The position numbers were made by a program, and so were the translations under genes. The notes under the pieces were generated by a model. That model did no database searches. It worked only from the letters and a program-made list of their open reading frames with translations, and had not been told where the DNA came from. Positions 54,300 through 63,636 of a DNA stretch of 64,000 nt are shown one piece after another. The stretch spans positions 1 to 64,000 of the forward strand of contig CAZFPQ010000001.1 in NCBI GenBank assembly GCA_964521065.1, read 5' to 3'. Source of the stretch: CAYVAP01 sp964521065. Lineage in GTDB: Bacteria > Bacteroidota > Bacteroidia > J057. Position 1 is the first letter of the stretch; every line of letters starts with the position of its first letter.

Positions 54300-54914
54300 C
54301 TAAACCGATTCTTTCCTCAACTCCATCATCCGAGCCAGATACTTCCCCAACACATCAAACTCTAGATTCACCTGATCACCGCTTTGGAGATCCCGAAAAC
54401 CTGTATGTTCATAGGTATAAGGGATGATGGTCACGGAAAAACGATCACGCAAAGCCTTAACCACCGTCAGGCTTACGCCGCTGATGCACACGGAGCCTTT
54501 GTCTACCAGCAAATGGGCAAACTCCGTGGGAAAAGAAAAATGAAAGTTCCAGGAGCCGTCTACTTCCTCTACGGACAGTACTTCTCCGGTAGCGTCTACA
54601 TGCCCTTGGACAAAATGGCCATCTACCCGGGCATTGGCGCGCATGCTGCGCTCGAGGTTGACCCTGCGTCCTAGCTCCCAGCTACCCAGGTGAGATTTTT
54701 TCAAGGTTTCCTCTACCGCCGTGACGGTGTAAGTTGTATGCTGATCCGTTACTTCCAATAATTGGGTCACGGTCAAGCAGACCCCATCGTGGGCGATGCT
54801 TTGGTCGACTCTGATTGGTTCATCGAAGGGAGCCCGCAAGGTGAAAATGCGGTTGCTCCCTTCGATCTGTATATCAAGAATTTCGCCTGTAAATTCTACT
54901 ATCCCTGTAAACAT
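54300..54914 (-). CDS. ribE: riboflavin synthase alpha subunit
   Basis: A 204-residue enzyme that converts two molecules of 6,7-dimethyl-8-ribityllumazine into riboflavin and a pyrimidine. The conserved N-terminus MFTGIVEFTG and the two tandem lumazine-binding repeats are clear: SIAHDGVCLTVTQL in the first and KGSVCISGVSLTVVKAL in the second, plus GHFVQGHVDATGEVLSVEE. It is convergent with the alpha-2-macroglobulin gene (26 bp apart) and starts 34 bp after the end of the CHU_C protein gene. Confidence 0.97.
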   Translation of the reverse strand: MFTGIVEFTGEILDIQIEGSNRIFTLRAPFDEPIRVDQSIAHDGVCLTVTQLLEVTDQHTTYTVTAVEETLKKSHLGSWELGRRVNLERSMRANARVDGHFVQGHVDATGEVLSVEEVDGSWNFHFSFPTEFAHLLVDKGSVCISGVSLTVVKALRDRFSVTIIPYTYEHTGFRDLQSGDQVNLEFDVLGKYLARMMELRKESV

Positions 54915-54948
54915 GGTCTAAGTCCGTTGATAATGCTTCTACTGAGAA

Positions 54949-57882
54949 CTATCGCAGCAAGGTGATAAAGCCTTTCAAGGTAACGGGTATGTTGCCTCCT
55001 AGGCTGCGCTCCTCATAACGCAATACGTAGTAATATGTTCCTACCGCAGCAGGGCGACCCGTTCTTTGTTCGCGGCCATCCCATAAGTCGGTGATAGAGC
55101 CGGTTGTACGCGCCATTTGACGGCCCCAACGATCAAAGATCAAGCATTCCACCAACACCACATCACGGTTTTCTGCTGGCCGCAACACATCGTTGAATCC
55201 GTCTCCGTTGGGCGTAAAAACGTTAGACATAGTCAACGAAGGGCAGAAATCTACACAGTAAGGTGTCCCTGGATCACTGGTATTGCCTAGGGAGTCGGTA
55301 ATCGTGACGGCGTAACATCCAGCAAATTCCTCGCCTCGGTCTTCGAAACGGATTAGGAGCATGGTATCAGTTCCAAAATCCTGGTAGTCAATGCGGCGCA
55401 GCTCTCGGTAAGGTCCTTCTTCATTGTTGGCAAACAAAAGTGTGAAGTAGGAAGCATCATCGGCACATTCCGTCTCAGTCTTGGTGACCGTCAAGGTATG
55501 CAAAAGGGTCTCGCAATCACCTTCTCCCACAATGGTCGGTGGGCAGGGAGGCTCATCATCTTGTGCAAAATCACATGCTTGCTGAGAATCGTTGATCAGG
55601 GGATCTTCAATCTCTGGTAGCCCATAGCTGCCAATGGCACGAATAAAGTAACAATATTGCACCTGAGGGTTGAGGTTTTCATCACGGTAGGTATGTAGAT
55701 TGGCTCCAGTGCCAGCCACCAAAGTCACCACATTAAAAGGCCCTCCATTGTCAGAACGCCATATCTCATACTCCGAATTCCGCCAAGGTACATAATCGGT
55801 CCACGTGAGATCGATATAATTGCTCCCGCCTCCCTCTGCTTCTAAGAACACTGTAGACGCTAAGTTGGTCCCGTCGCTAGTTTGGATTCTTTCTCCATCT
55901 TCTGAGAACACCTCTATCCGATAATTGTACCCACGCGTCTCTGTATCAAGGTTCATATCGACGAAGGTCGTATCCTCATAGTTTTGCCGGGCAATCTCTA
56001 TGGCGGGAAAGCCATTGTTGTTAGCCCGGTAAATTCTATAAGTATAAGGCCCTTGATAAATCAGGTCTACCACAGGCTGCGTCCAACGAAGCCCCACCTC
56101 TCCGCTGCTAACAGAAGTAGAGTTCACCCCAATGCTATCATTCAATATGTATATAGGTGAATTTTCTAAGTCCAGACAGGCGTCAGTTGCACAGCTTTCG
56201 GTGATGGGAATCCCAGGCAGGTTGGGATCTGTAAAGACAGCCGTAATGGCGTAACAGATACTATCTCCCAGTCGGTCGGGAATATCCCTGAGGGAGTCTA
56301 TATAAATAATGTTGGCCCAACCTTGTACAGAATCAATCAATTGGAAACCAGCCTCCTCCGGAGTCATTTCACAGCAAATCGAATCTTGGGCAAATGTCGC
56401 CCCCAAGGTTTTTCGGTAGATCTTGTATCCCCAAGCTCGTTCTTCACAGATGGTTGGATCCCAACTTAAGCGGAAACTCCGATTGCCTCGATCAATGGTC
56501 AAATTACTAGGCGGTGGGGGAATCACCCTGATCTCCACCGCAGCGTTAGCCGTAAGGGTAGCATTTCCAGGGATGTTATTATAGTTGCGGTTATCATTGG
56601 CAAAAAAGTCGACCTGATAATGCTGCCCCCTCACATTGTCGCAGTCCGTTTGCCAAAATACGGTTCCCTTGATGGAATCTGGATCAGAGTTAAAATTATC
56701 TGCGTTATTTGTTGCCTGAGGTAAGGTTGTATAAGGGCGGTTGGGCTGAGGGCCCAAGTCTACGATCAGCCCATCGAGGGTGGCGGGATTGTCAACTGAA
56801 AAAGGGCCATTCTCTCCCAAGCCTCCATTGTTCAAATCTAGATACAAGCTATCAGTGCTATCAGGGTCCCAAGCGACGAAGTCAAAAGTCACACTTTGTC
56901 CGGCATAGACACAGGTATCGGTAATGGTTTCGATGATGGGCGGATTGTTGTCACATGGCTGTACCTCTACCGCAACATCACGGAGCACTGTCCCAATTAA
57001 TACCCCACTACGCCATTCCTGAATCTCTATACCAAAGTTATATACCCCCGCTTGCTGGGGAGTATTCCAAGTGACGATACCTGTAACGGGATTAATGGTA
57101 AAAGTAGAGGTTCCAAAGCCGGGATCTTGGGGGAAACGATATCCACGGACGGTATCGGGATTAAGGGGTGGATTAAAAGGCTCCGCAGGATCAAAGTTGA
57201 ACGAAGGCCGAATCACAAAGCTCAAAGAGTCCCCGTCTGGATCTAGGGCTCCAGGGTTATGGGTCCAAATTTTCCCAATACACGCATCGTCCAAAGGTTC
57301 ATTTAACAGGATAGGCGTACTATTAAAGCCAAGAATTGGAGGGGGAATAAACAATTCAGTAAAAACTGCAAAGGCTTCGTCGGTTGGGTTTACGATGTTG
57401 ACTACCGTTGCATTTCTGGCTACATCAGAGTAGGCCAAGACATATCGACCAGGTCCTGGGAAGGTGTATCGAACGGTATAAATGTTTCGCTTGATGGTCC
57501 CCTTGACAGGAACTCCATTAAACGCTGTTCCAATGGTACATTCCGTATTGGGAATTCCGGTCATACGAGGTCCATTGGCTCGGGGTACCTCTTCCAAGAT
57601 TGCCAGGGGAGTTTGAGAACCCGAGCCTGAATCAAACACATAGATATCTGCAGAACAGCGATCTACTCCAGCAGGAGCCGGATCGGTATAAGTGGTAAGG
57701 GTAATGATATAAGTATTGGGATTGCCCGCACTGGTATCTCTTGCAGCAGTTATCTGCCCTGCTAGGTTATGGGTAGCGTGGAGCGAATAAGGCCCCAAAA
57801 AGACAAAAAGTATACATACTAATAAGCCAGGCGCAATCTTGGATAGGTGTTTAAGTAGGTAGGACCACTCTTTGATCATCAT
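54949..57882 (-). CDS. large secreted protein with fibronectin-like repeats and T9SS (CHU_C) sorting domain
   Basis: A 977-residue extracellular protein (ATG at 57882, signal helix GLLVCILFVFLGPYSLHA). It starts with a beta-rich region (TYIITLTTYTDPAPAGVDRC; a Cys-rich cap), then cadherin-like DPDGDSLSFV and DPDSTDSLYLD segments and at least three fibronectin type III-like domains (LTIDRGNRSFRLSWDP, VGLRWTQPVVD, IDLTWTDYVPWR). The end is a gliding-motility-associated C-terminal domain: VFTPNGDGFNDVLRP, IFDRWGRQM, DLWDGREQRTGRPAAVGTYY. That domain directs export by the type IX secretion system. An adhesin-like cell-surface role is probable. Confidence 0.9.
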   Translation of the reverse strand: MMIKEWSYLLKHLSKIAPGLLVCILFVFLGPYSLHATHNLAGQITAARDTSAGNPNTYIITLTTYTDPAPAGVDRCSADIYVFDSGSGSQTPLAILEEVPRANGPRMTGIPNTECTIGTAFNGVPVKGTIKRNIYTVRYTFPGPGRYVLAYSDVARNATVVNIVNPTDEAFAVFTELFIPPPILGFNSTPILLNEPLDDACIGKIWTHNPGALDPDGDSLSFVIRPSFNFDPAEPFNPPLNPDTVRGYRFPQDPGFGTSTFTINPVTGIVTWNTPQQAGVYNFGIEIQEWRSGVLIGTVLRDVAVEVQPCDNNPPIIETITDTCVYAGQSVTFDFVAWDPDSTDSLYLDLNNGGLGENGPFSVDNPATLDGLIVDLGPQPNRPYTTLPQATNNADNFNSDPDSIKGTVFWQTDCDNVRGQHYQVDFFANDNRNYNNIPGNATLTANAAVEIRVIPPPPSNLTIDRGNRSFRLSWDPTICEERAWGYKIYRKTLGATFAQDSICCEMTPEEAGFQLIDSVQGWANIIYIDSLRDIPDRLGDSICYAITAVFTDPNLPGIPITESCATDACLDLENSPIYILNDSIGVNSTSVSSGEVGLRWTQPVVDLIYQGPYTYRIYRANNNGFPAIEIARQNYEDTTFVDMNLDTETRGYNYRIEVFSEDGERIQTSDGTNLASTVFLEAEGGGSNYIDLTWTDYVPWRNSEYEIWRSDNGGPFNVVTLVAGTGANLHTYRDENLNPQVQYCYFIRAIGSYGLPEIEDPLINDSQQACDFAQDDEPPCPPTIVGEGDCETLLHTLTVTKTETECADDASYFTLLFANNEEGPYRELRRIDYQDFGTDTMLLIRFEDRGEEFAGCYAVTITDSLGNTSDPGTPYCVDFCPSLTMSNVFTPNGDGFNDVLRPAENRDVVLVECLIFDRWGRQMARTTGSITDLWDGREQRTGRPAAVGTYYYVLRYEERSLGGNIPVTLKGFITLLR

Positions 57883-57964
57883 GTCAAAACGGTAAGGTGT
57901 GTTGGGGTAGCCAAAAGGCAAAAAGAAGGGCAGTTTAGGCGCAGAGAGCTAAGAATATACCACA

Positions 57965-57979
57965 TACAACGATGTTGTA
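57965..57979. promoter_or_regulatory. short palindrome in a divergent promoter region
   Basis: TACAAC-GAT-GTTGTA lies between the divergent CHU_C protein gene and rplM. Its symmetry fits a dimer-binding operator, but no regulator is known for it. It could be coincidence. Confidence 0.25.
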
Positions 57980-58124
57980 CAATGTAAGTTTTCATCCCTC
58001 TTGCATTCCTAGAATGGAGTGCTTGTAGGCAATTTCTACTTCTTTAGATATTCGGTTGCATATTGCTGCAAAAAATCCGTAATTGCACGACCATTTCAGA
58101 GACCTAAGGCATACTATAAAAATA

Positions 58125-58574
58125 ATGGATTCCAGAAGCTATAAAACGCTGTCGGCTAACCGTGCCAATTCCGGCAAAAAGTGGGTCCTCGTGGACGTAG
58201 AGGGCAAAGTGCTAGGCCGGGCCGCCAGTGAGATCGCCATGATCCTCCGGGGTAAAAACAAGCCTAACTTCACCCCACACGCCGATTGTGGAGACAACGT
58301 GATCGTCATCAATGCGGAGAAGGTTCGCCTTACAGGCAACAAACTTTCTCAGAAAGAATACATTCGCCACACGGGATATCCCGGTGGTCAGCGAGTAACC
58401 ACCGCGCAAGAGATGCTAGACAAGCATCCTGAGCGCTTGGTAGAGAAAGCCGTTCGCGGCATGCTCCCCAAAAACAAACTGGGGAACCAACTTTATACCA
58501 ATTTACGGGTTTACGTAGGGTCTGAGCATCCACATGAAGCTCAGGCACCTGAGGTACATGAACTCAAAGCATAG
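58125..58574 (+). CDS. rplM: 50S ribosomal protein L13
   Basis: A 149-residue ribosomal protein that helps 50S assembly. KKWVLVDVEGKVLGRAASEI, PHADCGDNVIVINAEKVRLT, GYPGGQR and AVRGMLPKNKLG are all family signatures. The ATG at 58125 (MDSRSYKTLSA) is preferred; an upstream in-frame TTG has no support. It is the first gene of the rplM-rpsI-rpsB operon, 17 bp before rpsI, and is transcribed away from the CHU_C gene. Confidence 0.98.
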   Translation: MDSRSYKTLSANRANSGKKWVLVDVEGKVLGRAASEIAMILRGKNKPNFTPHADCGDNVIVINAEKVRLTGNKLSQKEYIRHTGYPGGQRVTTAQEMLDKHPERLVEKAVRGMLPKNKLGNQLYTNLRVYVGSEHPHEAQAPEVHELKA

Positions 58575-58591
58575 TTATCCATTCCTTCCAC

Positions 58592-58984
58592 ATGAGCCAA
58601 GTCGTAACTGTCGGACGTCGTAAGACTGCAGTAGCCCGGGTGTTTCTAAATGAAGCAGGTACCGGTAACTTTAAGATCAATCAACGATCTCTCGAGACTC
58701 ACTTTCCTTTGGATTTGTTGCAACTGAAAGTGAAAGATCCTTTTCGTATTTTGGATTTGAACTTAGGTGAGTTCGATATCAAAGTAAACGTGCAAGGCGG
58801 TGGAATCACCGGTCAAGCTGAAGCCGTTAGGTTAGGTATTGCTCGCGCCTTGATCGAAGTAAACGAAGAATATCGCCCCGCCCTGAAGCATGCTGGTCTA
58901 CTTACCCGTGATGCCCGCAAGGTGGAGCGTAAGAAATACGGTCGCAAAAAAGCTCGTAAGAGCACTCAATTCTCCAAACGATAA
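58592..58984 (+). CDS. rpsI: 30S ribosomal protein S9
   Basis: A 130-residue ribosomal protein whose C-terminal basic tail reaches towards the P-site tRNA. Signatures are TVGRRKTAVARVFL, GTGNFKINQR, VNVQGGGITGQAEAVRLGIA and the C-terminus RDARKVERKKYGRKKARKS ending in Lys-Arg. It lies between rplM and rpsB with short spacers (17 and 21 bp), as in most Bacteroidota. Confidence 0.98.
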   Translation: MSQVVTVGRRKTAVARVFLNEAGTGNFKINQRSLETHFPLDLLQLKVKDPFRILDLNLGEFDIKVNVQGGGITGQAEAVRLGIARALIEVNEEYRPALKHAGLLTRDARKVERKKYGRKKARKSTQFSKR

Positions 58985-59005
58985 ATCCTATAGGGACCCA
59001 ACCAT

Positions 59006-59800
59006 ATGGAGCAGCCTACTTATCAATCATTATTGGACGCTGGTGTTCACTTTGGCCATCTCAAGAAGAAGTGGAACCCCCAGATGTCACCTTATATTTT
59101 TATGGAGCGCAATGGTATTCATATCATTGATTTGAACAAAACGCTCCGCATGCTAGACGAGGCCGCCAAAGCTGCCAAGCAACTAGCTATCTCCGGCCGC
59201 AAGATTCTTTTTGTTGCTACCAAAAAGCAAGCGCAAGAGATCGTAGAAATGGAGGCCAAGCGCGTGAACATGCCTTTCGTAACCGAGCGTTGGTTGGGAG
59301 GAATGTTGACCAACTTCGCCACTGTCCGTAAGTCCATCAAGCAGATGAAAAACATCGAAAAGATGAAGACTGACGGCACCTTTGAGCGCATCAACAAGAA
59401 GGAGCGTCTCATGCTCACCCGCGACCAAGCTAAATTAGAGAAAGTACTTGGGGGAATCTCTGACCTGAATCGCCTGCCATCGGCTCTATTTATCGTGGAT
59501 ATCCACAAAGAGCACATCGCGGTTGCGGAGGCCAGGAACCTCAACATTCCTACCATTGCCATGGTAGACACCAATAGCAATCCTAATTTGGTTGACTTTC
59601 CTATTCCTGCTAATGATGACGCGACCAAGTCTATTCAATTGGTCATCCGTACCATCACAGATGCCATCGCTGAAGGGTTGGAAGAGCGCAAAAAGCGTCG
59701 CGAAGAAGATCGCGTGAAGCACGAAGCTAAGCGCCAAAAGGCTGCAGAAGCCAATAAGGCAGGAGAAACAGTCGCTTCTGAAGGTACTCCCGCAGAATAA
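59006..59800 (+). CDS. rpsB: 30S ribosomal protein S2
   Basis: A 264-residue ribosomal protein with the signatures LLDAGVHFGHLKKKWNPQM, FIMERNGIHIIDLNKTL-type text, LFVATKKQAQEIV, RWLGGMLTNF and the C-terminal PIPANDDATKSIQLVI. The last 35 residues are a charged extension. It is the last gene of the operon; a terminator follows at once. Elongation factor Ts (tsf), which usually follows rpsB, is not present in this window. Confidence 0.98.
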   Translation: MEQPTYQSLLDAGVHFGHLKKKWNPQMSPYIFMERNGIHIIDLNKTLRMLDEAAKAAKQLAISGRKILFVATKKQAQEIVEMEAKRVNMPFVTERWLGGMLTNFATVRKSIKQMKNIEKMKTDGTFERINKKERLMLTRDQAKLEKVLGGISDLNRLPSALFIVDIHKEHIAVAEARNLNIPTIAMVDTNSNPNLVDFPIPANDDATKSIQLVIRTITDAIAEGLEERKKRREEDRVKHEAKRQKAAEANKAGETVASEGTPAE

Positions 59801-59825
59801 ATCTGCTTCTGATAAATGGATAACG

Positions 59826-59857
59826 GCGGTCAGCTTTTTAGCTGACCGCTTTTTTTA
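59826..59857 (+). terminator. intrinsic terminator after rpsB
   Basis: A perfect 10-bp stem (GCGGTCAGCT 59826-59835 with AGCTGACCGC 59840-59849), TTTT loop and an eight-T tail. It ends the rplM-rpsI-rpsB transcript. Confidence 0.95.
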
Positions 59858-59892
59858 CGTCCTCACCTACCATACCAATAAAGCTGGTTTAA

Positions 59893-60276
59893 ATGGCTGA
59901 ACACAATGACTTAGGAAAATTTGGCGAAGACCTCGCATTAGAGCTGTTAGAGGCAAAGGGATACCATGTATTAGATCGCAACTACCGATTCAAGCGAGCC
60001 GAGATAGACTTGGTGGCCCTGATGCTAGATCCAGGGGAGTTGGTATTCGTAGAGGTAAAGACTCGCCGGGGCAAACTCTGGGGTGAGCCAGAATTGGCGG
60101 TAAACCAACAGAAAAAGAAACAAATGTTTATCGCGGCAGACGCCTACCTACATGAAAAGCAGATGCGGAACGTGCCCTGCCGGTTCGATATCATCTCTGT
60201 GATTGTTCCAGAGCAAGGTGACCCAATATTCCATCACATTGAAGATGCATTCAGGCGGATGGATTCTTCTTGGTGA
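59893..60276 (+). CDS. YraN-family (UPF0102) endonuclease-like protein
   Basis: A 127-residue protein with the compact PD-(D/E)XK-like fold of the UPF0102/YraN family. LGKFGEDLALELLEAKGYHV, NYRFKRAEIDLVAL and VFVEVKTRRGKLWG carry the Asp and Glu-x-Lys that make the putative metal site (E-V-K at about 56-58). The C-terminus CRFDIISVIV fits as well. Biological role is poorly known; homologues are often linked to DNA recombination or processing. It lies between the rpsB terminator and the rpsA gene. Confidence 0.9.
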   Translation: MAEHNDLGKFGEDLALELLEAKGYHVLDRNYRFKRAEIDLVALMLDPGELVFVEVKTRRGKLWGEPELAVNQQKKKQMFIAADAYLHEKQMRNVPCRFDIISVIVPEQGDPIFHHIEDAFRRMDSSW

Positions 60277-60389
60277 GGGTGGATTGGCCTGAAAATGAAG
60301 GACAAATGTGGGAATCTCTTGTGATTGCCCGCAGGAAATTGCAACTTTGCATCCGCTCAGCGATCCTGAGCAGAAAGGAGACCCTTTAC

Positions 60390-62513
60390 ATGGTAGAAGA
60401 AACTGACAAAAAGGTAACTGAAGAAGAACAAAACACCCCTCAAACTGAGGAGCAGAGCGCTGAGGTCACACAGACCGTTGCGGACACAGATCAAAGCCCG
60501 CATATGCAAGCGCTAGAGAACATGGACAACGCGGAAAGTACCGCGGAAGTTCCCAAGGATGTCCCCCAGCCAAAGTTTTCACCCACTGAGGATGAAATAG
60601 ACGACGATGACTGGTGGAAAGACGAAGATGACTACACCGAGAAGGAGCGAGTAGAACTGGAGAAAATGTATGCCAGTACCCTCCGCGAATTCCACGAAAA
60701 TGAAATCGTCAATGCCTCTGTAGTAGGTATTGGAGAGAAAGAGGTAGTACTCAACATTGGCTTCAAGTCTGAAGGCGTGGTTCCCGTCTCTGAATTTAGA
60801 GACATGAAGGACCTACAGCCTGGAGCAGAAGTAGAAGTTTACATTGAAAGCGTAGAAGACCAGAATGGTCAGCTTATCCTTTCTCGTAAGCGAGCCAAGC
60901 ATCTTCGTTCCTGGGAACGCATTGAAGAGTCCATGGAAAAAGATACGGTACTCAATGGACACGTAATGCGCCGTACCAAAGGTGGATTCGTGGTCGATAT
61001 TGACGGCATTGAGGCCTTCTTGCCTGGTTCACAAATCGACGTAAAGCCCGTACGGGACTTTGATGTGTACGTCGGTCGCGATATGGAATTCAAAGTGGTA
61101 AAAATCAATCACGCTTACGAAAACGTGGTGGTTTCCCACAAAGTACTCATCGAAGCTCAGCTTGATGCACAGCGCAAAGAGATCCTGGCTAACCTAGAGA
61201 AAGGTCAGGTATTGGAAGGTACTGTCAAGAACATGACCAACTTCGGAGTCTTTATCGACTTGGGTGGTGTCGATGGCCTGCTTCACATTACCGATATTTC
61301 TTGGGGACGGATCAACCACCCCGAAGAAGTTCTGGAATTAGACCAGAAAGTCAACGTGGTAGTGTTGGAGTTCGACGAAGAAAAGAAGCGTATCAGCCTG
61401 GGTATGAAGCAACTGACTCCTCATCCTTGGGAGTCGCTGCCTGAAGAGCTTACCGAAGGAGCTAAAGTCTTGGGCCGCGTAGTTACCGTGGCTGACTATG
61501 GTGTATTCCTTGAGGTAATGCCTGGGGTAGAAGGCCTCATCCATACCAGCGAAATGAGCTGGTCACAGCATGTACGCAATCCAAATGAAGTATTCAAGGT
61601 TGGCCAAGAGCTTGAAGCTGTTGTACTGAACATCGATCGGGAAGACCATAAAATGTCTCTTGGTCTTAAGCAACTCACTCAAGATCCATGGTCTATCATC
61701 CATGAGAAATATCCCGTGGGTAGCCGCCACACCGGCTTAGTGCGCAACATGACCAACTATGGCTTGTTTGTAGAACTAGAAGAAGGTGTAGACGGATTGG
61801 TACACATCTCCGACCTCTCTTGGACCAAAAAGTTCAACCACCCATCTGAGTACGTCAAAGTAGACGATAACTTGGAAGTGATTGTACTTGACATTGACCA
61901 AGACAACCGTCGCTTAAGCTTAGGCCACAAGCAACTTACCGAAGATGTCTGGGAAACCTTCGCTTCGATCTTCACCCTTGGTTCTAGCCATAAGGGTACC
62001 ATCAAGAAGATCGATAGCCGAGGCGCTGTTGCTGAGCTGGAGTTTGGTGTAGAAGGAACCATTCCTACCAAGCATCTTAAAACAGCAGAAGGACAGGAAG
62101 AGCTGAAAGTTGATGATCAAGTAGATTTGGTTGTCATCGAATTCAACAAGGACGCCAAGCGTCTGGTCTTATCTCACACCAAATCCTGGAAAGAGGAGAT
62201 GGAGGTTCCCAAAGAGAAGCGTAAAGCGACTGGTGGAACCAAGCGTAAAGGTGGTGGCAGCAAGTCCAGCGGACAAAAAGGTGGTACTACTTTAGGTGAG
62301 ATCGATGTCCTAGCTCAGCTAAAAGCCCAAATGGAACAACAAGAAAAAGGAGGAACTCCTGCTCCTGTTGTTGAGGAGGCTCCTGTTGCTGAGGAAGCTC
62401 CCGTGGTAGCTGAAGAGCCGGCGCCTGAGCCTGTGGCAGAGGAGCCTGCGGCTACAGAACCAGAAGAAGCTTCTACTGAGGCTTCTGAAGAGGCTGAAGA
62501 AAGCAAGGACTGA
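60390..62513 (+). CDS. rpsA: 30S ribosomal protein S1
   Basis: A 707-residue ribosomal protein that helps mRNA bind the 30S subunit. The ATG at 60390 follows AAAGGAG at 60374-60380, a rare clear Shine-Dalgarno sequence in this phylum; the in-frame sequence upstream of it does not resemble the family. An acidic N-terminal leader is followed by six S1 domains, visible as repeats such as GTVKNMTNFGVFIDLGGVDG and GLVRNMTNYGLFVELEEGVD, each ending in I(S/T)DLSW-like text. The C-terminus has a Lys/Gly-rich linker and an acidic Glu/Ala/Pro tail. A terminator follows at 62559. Confidence 0.97.
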   Translation: MVEETDKKVTEEEQNTPQTEEQSAEVTQTVADTDQSPHMQALENMDNAESTAEVPKDVPQPKFSPTEDEIDDDDWWKDEDDYTEKERVELEKMYASTLREFHENEIVNASVVGIGEKEVVLNIGFKSEGVVPVSEFRDMKDLQPGAEVEVYIESVEDQNGQLILSRKRAKHLRSWERIEESMEKDTVLNGHVMRRTKGGFVVDIDGIEAFLPGSQIDVKPVRDFDVYVGRDMEFKVVKINHAYENVVVSHKVLIEAQLDAQRKEILANLEKGQVLEGTVKNMTNFGVFIDLGGVDGLLHITDISWGRINHPEEVLELDQKVNVVVLEFDEEKKRISLGMKQLTPHPWESLPEELTEGAKVLGRVVTVADYGVFLEVMPGVEGLIHTSEMSWSQHVRNPNEVFKVGQELEAVVLNIDREDHKMSLGLKQLTQDPWSIIHEKYPVGSRHTGLVRNMTNYGLFVELEEGVDGLVHISDLSWTKKFNHPSEYVKVDDNLEVIVLDIDQDNRRLSLGHKQLTEDVWETFASIFTLGSSHKGTIKKIDSRGAVAELEFGVEGTIPTKHLKTAEGQEELKVDDQVDLVVIEFNKDAKRLVLSHTKSWKEEMEVPKEKRKATGGTKRKGGGSKSSGQKGGTTLGEIDVLAQLKAQMEQQEKGGTPAPVVEEAPVAEEAPVVAEEPAPEPVAEEPAATEPEEASTEASEEAEESKD

Positions 62514-62558
62514 ATTTGAACACAAAGATGTGCTCACACATCTAGTGCATAAGGGAAG

Positions 62559-62586
62559 CCCTTCCGTTCTGCGGAAGGGTTTTTTT
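62559..62586 (+). terminator. intrinsic terminator after rpsA
   Basis: An 8-bp stem CCCTTCCG (62559-62566) with CGGAAGGG (62572-62579), 5-nt loop, followed by seven T residues. Confidence 0.9.
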
Positions 62587-62708
62587 GTGCCTTTTACATT
62601 GAATCCTAAAAAGACACGCTTGATAAGTATTTACCATCTTTAGAGGAAATCAAAAGGCCCTCTCCTATCTTAGCTGCGTTTGAAGTGTATGAGAGGGACA
62701 CTATCTAA

Positions 62709-62897
62709 GAGGCTGTTTGGATTTTGGTATTTAGAGCCCAAACACTGGATTTTTTGGTTCTGACAAGCAGATTTTTGGAGGAATAGCGAGCTATTTCGAG
62801 AAAAATCGGCGCAGTCAGACTCCTACTTGGGACCCTTTATCCCAAGTACTCGTGGCAAGACAAGTTTAAGCCGCAAACTCAACACCCAAACAGCCTC
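62709..62897. mobile_element. MITE-like element with 12-bp terminal inverted repeats
   Basis: A 189-bp element with perfect terminal repeats GAGGCTGTTTGG (62709-62720) and CCAAACAGCCTC (62886-62897), flanked by the 3-bp direct repeat TAA on both sides (62706-62708 and 62898-62900), as after transposition. It encodes no transposase. The end sequence GAGGCTGTTTG resembles those of IS5-group elements, so it may be moved by such a transposase in trans. It ends 31 bp before the next gene and so forms part of its 5' region. Confidence 0.7.
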
Positions 62898-62928
62898 TAA
62901 ACAAAAGTCTATTCCTAATTTAAGCCTA

Positions 62929-63636
62929 ATGAAAATGAAGAAGCTCCTGTTTTTCACCCTTGTATGCCTGTTAACACTCCCTGCCGCCATCGCTCAAAAA
63001 GCTACTGTCAAGCTAAGCCTAGGGGCTTTGCCTCTTCGCCACATCCCCGTAAGTCTAGAATGGCGTACCGGTGAGCGTCAATCTATCAATGTACAAGCTG
63101 GCTATATCATCCAACGAGACGCAGCTAGCCTGATTTCAACGTTAACGGACCAAGATCTACCTCAATTGATCCTTTCTGGCTTTACCTTTACCCCAGAATA
63201 CAGATTTTATGTACTTCCATTTAAGACCAGTGAGTACCTTTCAGGACTTTATGTTGGTCCTATGTTGCGTTTCCAGCGCTTGGCAGCAGAAACCAAATTT
63301 CCTGTACAAGGAGTAGGGGTAACGCTGAGCGGTAGTGCCAATACCTTTCGTGGAGGAGCCCAATTGGGCTTTCAGTGGGTAATCAAAGATCGCTTTGTGA
63401 TCGACTGGTTCATTCTTGGTATCACCGGAAATTTTGTATCCTATAGAGGCAGCATCGCTACAGACGAGCCCGTACTTACCGTAGAAGACCTTGAACAAGG
63501 GATCGCGGATATTTTGGGGAGTACGGTTGACCTCTCAGGTCTCAACATAGAAGGCGCTTTGCAATCTTACTCAGCTAGGGCAGCTAACGCTGGTGTAGGA
63601 GTCCGCACCGGGCTTTCGATTGGAGTGGCGTTTTAG
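62929..63636 (+). CDS. outer-membrane beta-barrel-like protein (DUF3575-like)
   Basis: A 235-residue exported protein (ATG at 62929; a second ATG six bases later). Signal peptide KKLLFFTLVCLLTLPAAIAQ. The mature part alternates hydrophobic and polar residues as a small outer-membrane barrel: VSLEWRTGERQSINVQAGY, FTPEYRFYVLPF, LSGLYVGPMLRFQRL, GAQLGFQWVIKDRFVIDWF, and it ends with Phe (IGVAF), the usual barrel-end residue. It resembles DUF3575 proteins. The MITE lies directly upstream, so its promoter may come from the element. Confidence 0.7.
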   Translation: MKMKKLLFFTLVCLLTLPAAIAQKATVKLSLGALPLRHIPVSLEWRTGERQSINVQAGYIIQRDAASLISTLTDQDLPQLILSGFTFTPEYRFYVLPFKTSEYLSGLYVGPMLRFQRLAAETKFPVQGVGVTLSGSANTFRGGAQLGFQWVIKDRFVIDWFILGITGNFVSYRGSIATDEPVLTVEDLEQGIADILGSTVDLSGLNIEGALQSYSARAANAGVGVRTGLSIGVAF

